DNA of 64,000 bases from Lonicera japonica. Lineage: Eukaryota; Streptophyta; Magnoliopsida; Dipsacales; Caprifoliaceae. Where the stretch lies: assembly GCA_021464415.1 (NCBI GenBank), contig CM038468.1, positions 37,560,969 to 37,624,968 of the forward strand. The letters run 5' to 3'. The translations under genes and the position numbers were made by a program. Below, piece after piece: positions 1 to 12,200 of the stretch (positions within the stretch are counted from its first letter, which is position 1; every line of letters starts with the position of its first letter). The notes under the pieces are model-generated. The model made no database searches and had not been told where the DNA came from. It was given only the letters and a program-made list of their open reading frames with translations.

Positions 1-847
1 TCTCTAAAATGGTTCCGGCGAAGAGAACTCGAGCACTCTAAACGGCATCAAGCTTCGAACTCTCCCCTGTTCTCTTACTTCCGATTGACGAGCTGTCCCC
101 CTCTCTCTACGCAGCATCAAACCCAGCGGCATCGAAATTTGATGCTGTTGGTTCTTGCTTTATTAAGATGGAGATTTGGTGTAATTTTGGGTGAGATTTG
201 GCTAGCTAAGGAAATCGTAGAAATTTGCTGCTGTTGGCTGTTGTTTTCTAGGTTACTTTTTGGGTTTTGATTTGGCTAACATCAAGTTAGCCTTTCCATT
301 TGATTTCTAGCTGTATCTAAAAACAAATTTTGGCTGTATCAAATTACATAACATCAAGTTAGCCAAAATTAGCTGCTGTAACATTAATTTTCTAACTGTG
401 GATCTAGAAAATGGATGTTAGATACATCAAGTTAGCAAATTTTAGCTAACATCAAGTTAGCTGCTGTATCTATAATTCAAGTTATATAGCCTTTTCATTA
501 ATTTTCCTCTGTTGCTGCTGTATTTAGAAGGAAATGGGATTAGTTGAGTTCTTCCTTCCACATAGGTCCACCCCATACAGTGATAACAGGTAAATGGTAC
601 CATTCACATCCATCTAATAATCCAATTGAAATATTACGAAATTTAGTGTCAGATGATCAATGTAAAAGAAATGATCAAATGAACATCTGTTGTGAAGCTT
701 GAAATCTGCTGCTGATATTGAAGAATCTGTGCCACCAAATGTATTAGACAGAACAGCAGGAACATAACACGTGGAGAGCAGGGGAGAGCTCGAAGCTTGA
801 TGCCGTTTAGAGTGCTCGAGTTCTCTTCGCCGGAACCATTTTAGAGA
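1..847. mobile_element. Inverted-repeat element, left end cut by window edge
   Basis: Bases 1-74 are the reverse complement of 774-847 with about two mismatches, so about 700 bp are flanked by long inverted repeats. The right side continues into a purine-rich GAGA tract and then AT repeats. Long terminal inverted repeats with little coding potential suggest a non-autonomous Mutator-like or foldback element. The outer ends and any target duplication cannot be seen because the window starts inside the arm. The open frames here are repeat-derived and not believed to be genes. Confidence 0.5.
275..461. repeat. Repeated 17-nt hairpin motif
   Basis: The palindromic motif GCTAAC-ATCAA-GTTAGC occurs complete at 275-291 and 445-461. 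Copies with an intact 3' half (ACATCAAGTTAGC) are at about 349-362 and 424-436. Each full copy forms a 6-bp stem with a 5-nt loop. They lie inside the inverted-repeat element at the left edge. Confidence 0.6.
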
Positions 848-1041
848 GAGAGAAAGAGAGCGCGCAGGTGGTGGGTTTGGGGCTTCAGGTGGCTTTGAGA
901 GTGAGAGAGAGACGGAGCTTGAGGGGGAGAGTGAGAGTGAGAACCGTTTAATGAGCAGAGAAAAGCAAAAAAAAAAAATTGAATTTTGACCCACTTGCGG
1001 GAGACGCGCCCAGTGCGTACATGCGTATGTGATCGGGACTC

Positions 1042-1062
1042 TATATATATATATATATATAT
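1042..1062. repeat. AT dinucleotide microsatellite
   Basis: A run of alternating T and A just right of the inverted-repeat element. From here to the dirigent promoter (about 1070-1990) I see only AT-rich spacer and no gene. Confidence 0.8.
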
Positions 1063-2127
1063 TCAATTATAAGATTTTAGTGCGTTAATTAAGATCTAAG
1101 AATAAAATGGACTTATTAATTTAAGACATTTAAACGGAGTATTATTTTTGAGACAAGAGTATGTAATTTTACTGAGTATGTTACTAGGCTAACTGTATAT
1201 TCCAAAATAAAAATAAAAATTTAATAACTGAATTGAATTCCACTATTTTACCGTGTCGCTTTAACATCTATGCAAGGGCAGAGCAAGAACACTTTATCAA
1301 ACGTGTCATTTCGTAGGCATTATTTTCCTTTCTGATTATGGGATTTAAGCAGGGTGTGCATAAAATTAATACTAGTGATTAATAAAAAATGTTGCTCAAA
1401 AAAAAAATTGAAGAAGAAGAAAACTGAAGGTTGTTGGTAGAATCGCCCATAACATACATTTTTGGCACTTTTTTTTATCCAAGCACCCATAGTAATTTTT
1501 AAAATCTAAAGACTTGGGGTACTTCCTTGATAGTAAAAATGCTGCATTTTAATTCTACCCCGCCTCTTTCATACCTCTCCTTTAAGTTTGAACACTCGGG
1601 TCTATTTAGTATAATCGTGCAATAACGTGTATAAAAAATAAAAAAATAAAAAACTTATTTTTTCTAAGATAAATTAGTGATAAATTAGTCTAAAACATTA
1701 TAAGAAATTACAATGAAAGGAGGGCAGTTGCCCCCAACCCACCCCTGGCCCCCCAACCACATAACCCTTTACTCCCACGTCTCCCGCATCCCATTGGCGC
1801 TGCTTTTGCTTAATACACTAGGTAACTTTTAGGCCCAAAAATCTTTTTGACAATGAGAGAGACTAGGAAAAGTATAGTTGGTAAAACCACTTACCGGAAT
1901 CTCTTTATTAATCTACAAACAAACATATGACAACAATTCCATCAAGAAAAAGAAAAAACATAAGACAACAATCAATGGGTTTAGTAGCTAAGATTAAAAT
2001 ATATGGCTTATAACTACCGAACAACCACCCAACCCAACCAAAGCCCACTTAAAACTCTCCAATTCTCATTCTTTTAAGCACCAAAAATTTAGTACACAAC
2101 CCCTTGCCCTTAGCCAATTCCTATTAT

Positions 2128-2829
2128 ATGACTATGCCCAATTCCCCTTCCAAGTTAACCTCCACTTGGTTCCTCCTCCTCTTAGCCTTCACCAACTACT
2201 CATTTTCCGCCCGAACCCTCAGCGAACCATCTCCGCATCACCACCCCCGCCCAATTACATTCTACATGCCAAATCCACTAATTACCACACACCCCTCCTC
2301 TCTACCACCACCAACAACAAAAGTAAATGGCCACCTACCCTTCTCAAAACCACTAGGTTTTTTTCCTCCAAATGGCGGAATCCTAATTCCCATGCCAAAT
2401 TATGCCACTCAAACGCTTAATTTACTTGGAACTGAAATTCCCTTTCCAACCAGAGCGACTCTCCAAGAATTGGAATTGGGCACAGTCATAGCCATCGACG
2501 AGGACTTGTTTGAAGGTCCAGTTTTTGGCCCAGTGTTGGTTGGGAAGGCACAAGGAATGTATGTTGCAAGCTCAGAAGATGGTCATACTCATATGATGGC
2601 TATGACTACGAGTTTTTCCATTGGCAAGTTTAAGGATGGATTGAGGCTATTTGGGATGCATCGCAAAGGGGATGCCGAGGCTCATATTGCGGTTATTGGG
2701 GGAATTGGGAAGTATGATGGTGCAAATGGCTATGCCATTGTTAAGGCTATCAATGAAAGCTCTCAGTACGTGGGGGGAGACATTGGAGGGGATAGCAAAT
2801 TCCTTATATTTAATGTTTATCTTGGTTAA
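2128..2829 (+). CDS. Dirigent-domain protein, intact
   Basis: Secreted dirigent protein of 233 aa. Dirigent proteins steer stereoselective coupling of phenoxy radicals (lignans, lignin-like polymers) in the cell wall. The start is ATG 2128 (MTMPNSPSK); a second ATG follows at 2134. Residues about 10-28 form a hydrophobic signal peptide (WFLLLLAF) ending near SFSA. A Pro/His-rich linker follows, with ITFYMPNP at its start. The dirigent barrel runs over roughly the last 130 residues, with IPFPTRATLQELELGT, IDEDLF, VGKAQGMYVASSEDG, LRLFGMHRK, AHIAVIGGIGKYDGANGY and a conserved C-terminal FNVYLG. The wording resembles the DIR-e group (ESB1/DIR9/DIR24-25-like), which is an inference. It is a single exon and the only intact one of four dirigent loci here; its upstream 400 bp are shared with the broken copy at 14142. 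Confidence 0.88.
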   Translation: MTMPNSPSKLTSTWFLLLLAFTNYSFSARTLSEPSPHHHPRPITFYMPNPLITTHPSSLPPPTTKVNGHLPFSKPLGFFPPNGGILIPMPNYATQTLNLLGTEIPFPTRATLQELELGTVIAIDEDLFEGPVFGPVLVGKAQGMYVASSEDGHTHMMAMTTSFSIGKFKDGLRLFGMHRKGDAEAHIAVIGGIGKYDGANGYAIVKAINESSQYVGGDIGGDSKFLIFNVYLG

Positions 2830-3029
2830 TGTTTGTAGGAACTTGTTTCGAAATAACATATAATCACTACAATTTAATTGCCTTTTTTTCATGTCTTTCT
2901 TAAACAAAACTCCATTTATTGTAACTAAATGTGAGCCATGCATGTCACATGACTAATTTTGGGTCACAAAATAATTGCAATAAACAAGATAAATTTTGGA
3001 TCATTAGATGTGTTTTCAAAACATCAAAT

Positions 3030-3300
3030 CAAAGAAGTCAACAATTTTTTCTCTATTTAATTCCACCAATCTATTCTCTATCCTCAACTTCTTTTTAAAT
3101 TTAAAATACATTAACTTTAAATACAAAAACTAGAAATTATTAAAATTTGTATATTTGAAATTTACTTATCGATATCTATAAAATAAGATCCGTTATGATT
3201 ATAAAATTATGTGTACAAGAAAAAATTCAAGAAAAGTTATTCTAACCCACTTTTCTCATTTAAACATATTTTCTTTATATAACTTATATTCATTTATTTG
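3030..3300. repeat. Dispersed AT-rich repeat downstream of dirigent gene
   Basis: This stretch (GAAATTTACTTATCGATATC, then ATAAAATAAGATCCG and ATAAAATTATGTGTAC) recurs in diverged form at about 16360-16470, 17030-17210 and 27230-27430, with weaker copies at 35820-35960 and 46090-46270. An inverted version lies at about 16780-17020. This is a small transposon-like family; its true ends are not resolved. Confidence 0.6.
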
Positions 3301-3407
3301 TTAAAAATAAATATATAAATATTCAACTATCTACTTTTTAGGGTTGATAGACCAAAGATTAGGTGGATAGAAACAATACTACCTAAAAAACAGTTAAAAT
3401 GGAAATT

Positions 3408-3493
3408 GTGAATTACGGGAGAGTGCTGGAAAATATAATTCACAATTAATGTGAATTACGGGAGAGTGCTGGAAAATATAATTCACAATTAAA
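3408..3493. repeat. Tandem 43-bp repeat that is also a hairpin
   Basis: A 43-bp unit starting GTGAATTACGGGAGAGTGCT is present twice head to tail (3408-3450, 3451-3493) without visible differences. Each unit is framed by AATTGTGAATTA and its reverse complement TAATTCACAATT, so each can fold back. Confidence 0.8.
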
Positions 3494-4360
3494 GGGTGCC
3501 CCTATATATTTAGAGATAGAAAAATTTAGATTAGTCTAACTGCATTGCGCATGAGGAAAATCTAAATGTTTAGTTGAAAATTGTGAAATTGAATATTAGT
3601 ATTAGGTTATGAATATTCCTTACAAATATAACTTACGTTTTGTACAATTTTATTATAATTTTTAAAATTTTCATTTTATTGTAGTCCTCCATCCCGCACA
3701 AATTATGGTTTTACTCTCTTATGTTTAATTTTTTTTTAACATAATCAATCTTTCAAACATCACGCTAAAATAGAAATAATGTTTATTCTTAAATTTTTAA
3801 TTGATTAGCCTAATGCTTTGTTCATGAGTACGTAAAAAAATTTAAAGAAGCTTCAATTTGTAGCTAAATTGCTATGATGTCCATTGATTCGTTTTTAACG
3901 TATCATCTGTATCTTTTTTCAGTAATAAATTATGTTTTTTCTGTTTGCACCATTTTAATGATACGTGATTATCATATATATATATACTCCTCTCTGCAAG
4001 ATTGTTCCACGTGTTTAGACTATTACAGGAACAAATTTTATTTTATTTTATTTTATTAATATTCTCTTTACATGCAGTACGTGGATACACCTGGTAGTCG
4101 ACTACGTGAATATGGGGAAGGGAAATGACTTCCTGCGAATCAAAATTTAGATGTATTTTAGAATTAAAAGTTAATACTTTTATTTGTTTTAGTGTTTTTT
4201 AATAGGTAATTTAAGTCTAATTTGGACTGACAGAGTCAGTAGTTTAGTTTGATTTGTATTCAATTGTAAATAAATTTTGTCAGTTTGCTTTTTTTCCTTC
4301 TTCTCTCATGCTTCTCCTACGTTAATTTACATATCCAATTGCCCCAAGATACAATGGAAT

Positions 4361-4845
4361 ATGGAAGAAAAAAAACAAAGTACAATGGAATCGCAGTGGC
4401 TGCCTAGTGATATAATTCAGCAAATATTAACAAAACTGCCAGTTAAATCTTTTTTGCGATGCAGATCAGTATGCAAGGACTGGCTATTTTGAGGAGGAAG
4501 ATTAGTACGTATTCCAATTATGATATTGAATTATATGGAGGCATTGTTGAGGTACGGACAATGAAGGAATATGGGATGAAGGAAAGTTGGAGTTATTTAT
4601 TCAAGATTTCTAATTTCAGGGAAATGAATTAGTTTTCTAAATTTTATCATGAATTGGAGCCTTTTTGCAACATAAAGGATGGTCAAGTTATAATTAGGAT
4701 AGGCCGACATGAAATAGCGCTTTATGATCCTAAACAAGAGTTGTATAGGCGTATTATTGTGACTAGGGACAAATTCTTTGTCATTGCAGTGGAAACGTAC
4801 GTGGAAAGTCTAATTTTACCCCCGGATGTAATTGAGACTCAGTGA
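4361..4845 (+). pseudogene. F-box gene remnant with large internal deletion
   Basis: ATG 4361 opens MEEKKQSTMESQWLPSDIIQ, followed by a good F-box core (QILTKLPVKSFLRCRSVCKDW) that stops at 4490-4492. The reading then resumes in the C-terminal F-box-associated region (VRTMKEYGMKESWSYLF, compare VMKEYGIGKSWTYV in the intact paralogues), stops again, and continues from about 4654 to a stop at 4845 (IALYDPKQELYRR...). The central two thirds of the usual 380-390 aa are missing. Unlike the other F-box genes in the window it is on the + strand. Clearly a pseudogene. Confidence 0.75.
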
Positions 4846-4859
4846 GGAAATGGGAGGAA

Positions 4860-7800
4860 AACTTGACAAAATTATGCTGAATTAACGGCAACCTAAGGAA
4901 AAGGGAGAGGATTTTAGTGTGTTAGATGTAATTGATAATCTCTTTTCGTTCCTTCATTCTTTCTTGTTCGTTTTATTTTAATAGAAGGTGCAGTACGATT
5001 CTTCAATGAATAAAGTGATCAAATGCATTATTTGCAATGGTTTTGGCCCTTGCGACCTTTTTTTGCCCGAGACTCTATTTTACATACAAAATAGGGTTGA
5101 TTTCTTAATTCTTATGTTTTGCCACAAATGAGTATTTCTTAATTCCATGAGTATTTTGGTATATAAAAATTACCCTAAGTAGTAAGCGTCGAAATACGTC
5201 GATCTATCTATATCATCATTCAGGTGGTGAAACTTTGGCAATAATACCAGAGTGCTCAACAGAGAACAGACCACTTTTGTTGGTTGACATAAGTATCTTT
5301 AACAGATAAATTAATTGGAGATATGATTAGGGGGATTAAGTGGACATATGCTTGTATTTTATCAGCTTATTGATCAACTCTTATAAAACATTTGGCTTAA
5401 TTAGCTCTAAAGAGGACGGTCGTAACTTTCAAAAAAATATCCATCCATTTTTAGAAGAAATTATTCATTTTAGAGAGCATCTTTACCAATTTTCATTGAA
5501 ATATTTATGAAAAACAGCCATCCGTTTCAAGGGGCAAAGGGTTGGATATCTTTACAAAACTTGGAAGAGATTCCCTATCGACCCCGTAACCCAAGTTCCA
5601 AATTTTCCACCTCTACTCTATAGTGTTTAGGTAGATCGATGCTAAAATGGAAAATATATACGTATCGTTAATTTATATTTATTTTTACAGCAAAAAAGTT
5701 GTATGTTAACTTATATGTATGAAAGTTCACATATACATAATTTATATATCATCATGCATCCTGCTACTATGTTTCCAAACCATAGCATTGGCATTTGGCA
5801 ACTATGGATTTTGGAATTTACGCCGCTTCATGTTGCGAACTGCTCATCCTAAGAGTATGCTGCCATATTTTTAAATTAAACTTCTTGTTCTTAGTCCGTC
5901 GCTGTTCCATGTTGAATTCTCGAACTACTCTTTCCTGGACTATAACAATTTTGTTCGATTAGAATGCTTGGTTTTCAATTGAAGATACTTATATGTTTTT
6001 ATTGGTGTCATTGGAAGTCTTTTTAAGGTTCCTTGTCCTTCTCCTAAGTTGTACTTTGGCTGCGTTTGTCGCACAGGATAAAAGAACGGGATAGAATAAC
6101 TTTATCCTATCCCATGTTTAGTGTTCGTTGGGATTGGATATCCGGGCGGATTGAGAGGGATTAACAAATCCCACCTAAGAGGTGGGATTGCTTTATCCCG
6201 TCCGGATGGAATTAAATAATCCTATCCAACTCTCTAATCTGGCATGTCAAACACACGGTTTGAGTGTTGATTGTTCAAAAAGCGGTGCCCTTAGTTTAGC
6301 CGTGCTTTGGACCTTGAAGCTTGTTTCCAAATTAGGCATCCAAGAGGTCCTAATTGAACCAGGCTCTCTCTCCTATAGCATAACATGTTTCTACTTAATT
6401 TTCAATACTCTCTTTTGTCACACCTTTATTTTCGGGAAGTTATAATCAACATACCGCATTGTGCAGTGGGGTGGTCCTTGACTTATATCTGGGTTTAATG
6501 AATCCAATTATAACTTTGGTTTACCCATTTTGGGGGAAAACCATGTCGTTACGTATGGTACTGGAGCTACCGTGTGGATGTGTGGTTGTTGTGCTTGTGG
6601 TGCCTCACATTAAGGCGGTATAGTTTAAGTGTGATCCCACCCTAACAAGGACATTAGGCCTTTAACAGGGAGGTTCTTTGCTTATATGTGAGTTCAATGA
6701 GCCTAAAGTGAATCAGGATTATTAGATGTTTTTAAATTTGCTATCAGTTCTTTAAATTCTTCAAGAATAAAACTTAGCAAGTCTTTCATCTATATCATCA
6801 ATGTGCTAATTAGTTGAGGCATGATTAAAAATCTAACTGGTTTAACTTTTGTAGTTTAAATTAAAACCAAAATTTACAGGTTGAAGCTGAAGTGCCCGGC
6901 ACTAGAATTGCAAATTAGCAACACAAAAGAGAGGGAAAAAACTTCTGATTCTCTCTACCACTTCCCTTCTCATGTTTCGTACTTTCCCAGTTTTTGCATT
7001 TTCTAAAAAAATTACATTACTTCAATTTATAATTAACTATGGACAAAAAAAATTCTATAATAAATTAAAAATCGTAAAAAGTAATTTGTATTTTTCTTTC
7101 ATATTACGACACCATTAAGTATGATTATGTTCTAAAAAAGAAGTGAACCTCACAATATTAAATGTCATAATTAAAAGTAAAACTGAGAGTCTTAATTTAA
7201 GGGATTAATTATATATGGTCTCTCTCTATATATATCTACTATTATACAAAGCAAGAGTGTTAGAGTTTTATATTTCCAATTTTGTCCATGCTGCTACCAA
7301 CAAGGTTTATAGCGGTAACCACCTAAACTGGTTGGGTGAGAGGTCGTTTGGTTGGAACTGGGGGAGTCTCAATGTATAAAAGAACTTCAATCTATAAATA
7401 TGTATCCACTATTTACCTTTTTTTTTGAATTATTTATATTGAAATAGCACATGAATCACGTGTGCACAAAATCTAGTGTGTATATTTATTAACAATTTAA
7501 CATGTACATGCAACTTGAATATATCTAATGTGAATCTAAAAAATAAAACAAAAGTTTTAAGTGACCTAGTGAGGTTAAGTGTGTGTTCATCTAATCAAAC
7601 ATCCAATGTTTAAGCAGCTTTTGTTTTACATTAAAGAGGAAGACTATCTGGTAAAATCGGCAATCTAAAAATCTGACTCAACTTCTTTAGTGCTTAAAGT
7701 CTATCTCAACTTTATATAGTATCATAGATATATAATAACATTTTCACTGTTAAAATCAAATTAAAAAAAAAAAACTCACGGTGCTAAAAATATTTTGTTT

Positions 7801-8090
7801 TTCTAATATAAATCTACAAAACACAAAAAGGTTGAGGTGAAGAATGCAAACACGACCGCTTTAACAGTAAATACCAAGGTTCACCATATATTTATATATA
7901 TGTGTGATTTTAGGCGATTAAAGTAATAATGATCAAAATAAACAACATAAAGAAGAAGAAACAGACTAATTAGTCCATGAATATCATAAACAAAGAAAGT
8001 TTATCAATATATATAACTAAACAGTAAACTTAATTCCATATTTAGTTTCCATGTCAATGTAAATTACCTCCATCAAACAAAAAAATTGAC
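4860..8090. other. Intergenic spacer, no gene recognised
   Basis: AT-rich spacer with short open frames that lack family resemblance (for example 6182-6445). The only structured part I can support is the MITE-like stretch near 6.1 kb. A sequence at 7239 (ATCTACTATTATAC) resembles a Helitron 5' end, but no matching 3' end was tied to it. Confidence 0.5.
6061..6255. mobile_element. MITE-like imperfect inverted repeat
   Basis: The left end GCGTTTGTCGCACAGGAT pairs imperfectly with the right end (reverse complement GTGTTTGACATGCCAGAT). The middle folds on AATCCCACCTAAGAGGTGGGATT. Repeated GGGATA/TATCCC words run through both halves. This layout matches small non-autonomous plant DNA transposons. 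No convincing target duplication was found. Confidence 0.4.
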
Positions 8091-8097
8091 AAATTTA

Positions 8098-9208
8098 TCA
8101 TCCATATCTCAGCCACTTTACATTCGACCCATGATTCGAGTGTCGAATCTCATCCCATTCATAACCAACCGGAGAAAATACATTTTGAACTAAGGAAACT
8201 GCGTGCAACAAGTTGTTAGAACCCATTAAATCAAACTTCCTACGCGAATTTTTTTGGGGATTGTGTGCAAATAGTTGGCATCCGTTTATCATTCCTAAAA
8301 TCTCACCATTCTTCATAAAAAGGAATGGCGAAGAGAAAAATGTCGTAGTCCATAGACTCGTCCAAGATTCCTTCACGCCATATTCCTTCATTATCAGTAT
8401 TTCATAGGTGTGAAATTTCCTTCTAACCATACAAAGACATTCTCCTAAAACTCCCAAACCAGCTATAGCGTTTTCACCCGAAATTTTGATTGAGGGGATG
8501 GAAACTCCTTGAATAAATTCATATGCTGATCAAAACATATAATCTCTGGGGGCAAAGAAGAGTTTTTAAATTTTTCATTGACTGTCCAATGCATTTTTCC
8601 ATTCACCATCGGCCCTGCATTCACAGAAGCAGCTTCGAAAGGGAACTTAATCTCAACCATCGTTTGGTTTTCAAACTAGCAGCCACTACATATTTGACAT
8701 CATCCGAATGGTGAGTAAAGCGAATCACAACCTTATAATCTTTGGTAGACGTGTCATAACAAAGCCCGATCACGACGACACAGTTATGACGTAAGTAATT
8801 GAGTTCTAAAACTTTCACCAAATAACGAGTGGAGGGATTAAACAAAAAAAAGGACTTGCCGAAACATATAATAACCAAGCCGTTACAGGAATTCGATAGG
8901 AAAGTCCTCTTGCATTCATATTTCGTATCATTAGATGGCAGACCGAACGATTCAGTAACTACTTTATCACCATCTATCGAATGAAGAGAGATGGTCCGTG
9001 TTTCGGATTTTATTTGGAGAATCGACTCGATCTCTCTTTTATGACGGAAATTGGGATCTGAAATTTTAGAAAACCAATGTCTGCAGACGCATTTAAATCG
9101 CAAAAGATACTTAATTGGGACTCTGGAGAGTATCTCGTCAATGATTTCGTCTGGTAAGTGAACCAACCGCGTCGTTTCCGTCATTCGCTGCTGTTTCACT
9201 TTGTCCAT
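8098..9208 (-). pseudogene. F-box gene with two frameshifts
   Basis: A near full-length F-box/F-box-associated gene of the same subfamily as the copies at 19.1 and 28.8 kb. ATG 9208 gives MDKVKQQRMTETTRLVHLPD, followed by the F-box (EIIDEILSRVPIKYLLRFKC). The frame breaks at about 8658, just after KTKRW, where one base is missing compared with the paralogues. It continues as VEIKFPFEAASVNAGP and breaks again at about 8480 after SKFR. It resumes as GVLGECLCM ... WDEIRHSNHG ... WLRYG to the stop at 8098. All conserved blocks of the family are present in three frames, so this is a recent pseudogene unless the two indels are assembly errors. Confidence 0.85.
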
Positions 9209-9229
9209 CGTATTATTTTCCAGTTGCAC

Positions 9230-12200
9230 CTCAAAGCCCTTCTTCCTAAATTTAACGTTTTAAAAATAATTTGACGCAGGTGATTCGAGACGGAATTAAA
9301 GGATATCATAATAAATTCTACTACATCGTAATAAATAAAATATAATGCATACCTCCTTTCGATTTTCCGCAGTCTGGCCTTGTATTTGTACCACCTCTTG
9401 TTTAATTTTGTGAATGGGATGAATTCTATTTATAAAAAGGACTTTTAATAAGAAAGAATTGTCAATTCATTGGAAATTTGTGTTTATTAGTAAAAAGGAA
9501 TCGTATGCATATCATTGTCTATGATGTCAGCCTTTAATGTGGACCGTAAGATATTGATCGTGTGGCGGTGGATGATATTGGCTTAAAACAAATTATTTCT
9601 CTTTTAGGTAACTAACTAATAGGAATAGAGTTAAGTTTTAAAAAGAATAAATATTTATTTGGAAAGATAAATATATGAATTTTTTTATTTTTTTTTTATA
9701 AAAAAATTGGTAGAAAATTTATGTAATGAGTAAATAACTTTCACCAAATTTTATTAAAAAAAAAAAGTGATTTTGTTTTTATATTTGTTTTTATCCGTTA
9801 TCTCTTGCAGTTAATCCACCCTTAATTTATGAAAATTTTCAATTAACTTTGATAATATTAACCTTTTCAAAATTGAGAAGTATATACATCAATTAAAATT
9901 AATTTATAATCATATTAATTTAGATTCCATTTTAATTTATATTCCTAATCAAAATCTACTTCCATTTTATTTATTTCCTATTTTAGTTTTGGGTATTTTT
10001 GGATTGCATAATTGGATTTAGTTTTAAAATTCATAAATCTAATATTCGAAAATTGCATATTTGAAAATACAATAATTTAAAATTTTGTGTTTGCTTAACA
10101 AATACGAGGAGATTGATTTCTAATCCAAATATTTTTCCGCTAAAATTTATATTTTGTTGATTAGCATGCTACTTTTCTTTTTGATACAGTGACGAAGGTT
10201 GGGTTCACACAAACCATTGCTTATTATTTCTTATAATATAGCGTAATTATTACGGGATGGGGGTGAGTTTACCCATACACTATTTATGATGAGTTCAGAT
10301 TTAAAAAAATAAAATAAAACCCGCATCGGCTTGGGATGGATTTAAAAGTGTGTCGGGTTCAGGTTTGGACAAACACGGCCCCTTTCCATCTCTAGCATTA
10401 TTGTTATAATTAATATTATAATTATAATAATAACAAATAATAATTTGTTTAAAAATTATTTGTTTTTTAAAATTCGTGAGTTTAAGATCTAAAAGTAACA
10501 GTTCTACCTCTAAGATTTGAAAGTTACGAATTTAAGTTAAGTATTAAATCTCAAGATTTGAATATATATATAAATCTCAAATAATATTTTGACACCAAAC
10601 AAAATATTTTCTATTTTTATAACCCCCAGTGTTACATTTTTTTTTTATTAACCAACTGTTGCCATTGTTATTTAATACTGCGTCAATCTTAACCTTAGCT
10701 ACTTTTTATAGCTCAATTGTCGATCACCTTTTTTCGTTACCAGTAATATCAAGTTTTGTGTGTTGCATAAAAAAGAAAAAGGTAACTTAGTTAAATGTAA
10801 AAATTTTAAAATTACTTTATTAAATTATTAAATAGATTTGTGGTTTAATTAGAACGGGATAGAGAATTGAGGATGACTCGAATTAGACGACTCCTATATT
10901 GAAATAAAATTTAAATATTTAGTTCCATTTGCTTGGAGTTTTTAAAATTTGAATTTAAAATTTAGTAGAGTTCTTTAAAACAGTTTTTTAATTTGATTTG
11001 TGCATGGTATACTAATTAACTTTAAAAATTTTAAAAGTATATAATTTTGTTTTTTCCTTTATTTCTTAAAGTTTTTTTTCTAGAAAACAAAGGAAAAAAT
11101 AAAATATTCTTTTTACTTGAATGAAAATTTTAAAATGGGTGAGCTAAACATATTTAAAAAAAATTAAAAAACCCAACTAAACAACATGTGATGTCTACTG
11201 TCTTTTAGTAATTTTGACATTTTAAAATATTTCAATACTTTTGTGATACTATTCTAACAAAATAAGTAATTATGAGCATGTAAAATGTAATATTTTTATT
11301 TATTTAATTAAAGTGGATGTACAATTAATCTAGTGGATTTTTTAATATTAAATCACTAATAAAATAATATTTATAAGTTAAAATCAATAATTTTTTTTTG
11401 TTAGTCTATCCACGGTTACGGATTAATTTAGTAGGCAATGCAGATTAACTTAATAACGCGGATTAACTACAAGATATAGCGGATAAAAATAAAATCACCC
11501 CTAATAAAAAACTCAACCTAGAAGTGAGTATATTAAAAAATTAATATATATATATATAATCATCCCTAATAAAAATCTCAACCTATTTTATGATCATCAT
11601 ACCTTCCTCGGGGTCAAATTTTTTTATTTTTCTTTTTATGTAATTTAGTGAAAGTGATATATTTATAAATCATAATACAGATCGCCCATACAAAATTTCA
11701 AAAAACAATTGATCAATTTATTTCTTCAAATGGGAATCCCAAAGTCAAGATTGTCTCCTTTTATAGTCTAGCTCACTACGAATATAACTTAAAAATAATA
11801 ATAAAAGATTTGTAATTTACATACCGTAGCTTCCTTCTTTGTTTAACTATTTTACAATTTTTATTTACATATATTTTCAAACTTAAGTTCAAATGGTAAA
11901 AGATTTGAGAAAGTATTTAGCTAAGTAGAACGCCCAGATTCGAGTTCTATTCGTCCTCCTCCTTCACCTTGAACCACCGGAGTTATCCACAGCAAGTATC
12001 GAAAATAAAGAAAATTAAAGATATTCATAGTAGTGACTTGTAAATAATTTAACAAAAACAGTTCCACAGCTAAATTGCTAATACCTAAACAAATAATTTG
12101 AATCTCTATTTAATTTGTACTACTATAAAAATATTAAATCCTATCAACAAATAACTTCATCATTATTTGCTAAAACGCTCAACAGGGTGGTAAAATGGCT

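Noticed and set aside
614..1066. 150-codon minus-strand ORF with RSLSLSL-type repeats
   Set aside because: Derived from the GAGA purine tract and the inverted-repeat arm; no protein family resemblance, and it begins in an AT microsatellite.
10250..10395. GGGATGGG...CCCGCATCGG stretch resembling another transposon terminus
   Set aside because: No matching opposite end and no duplication seen.
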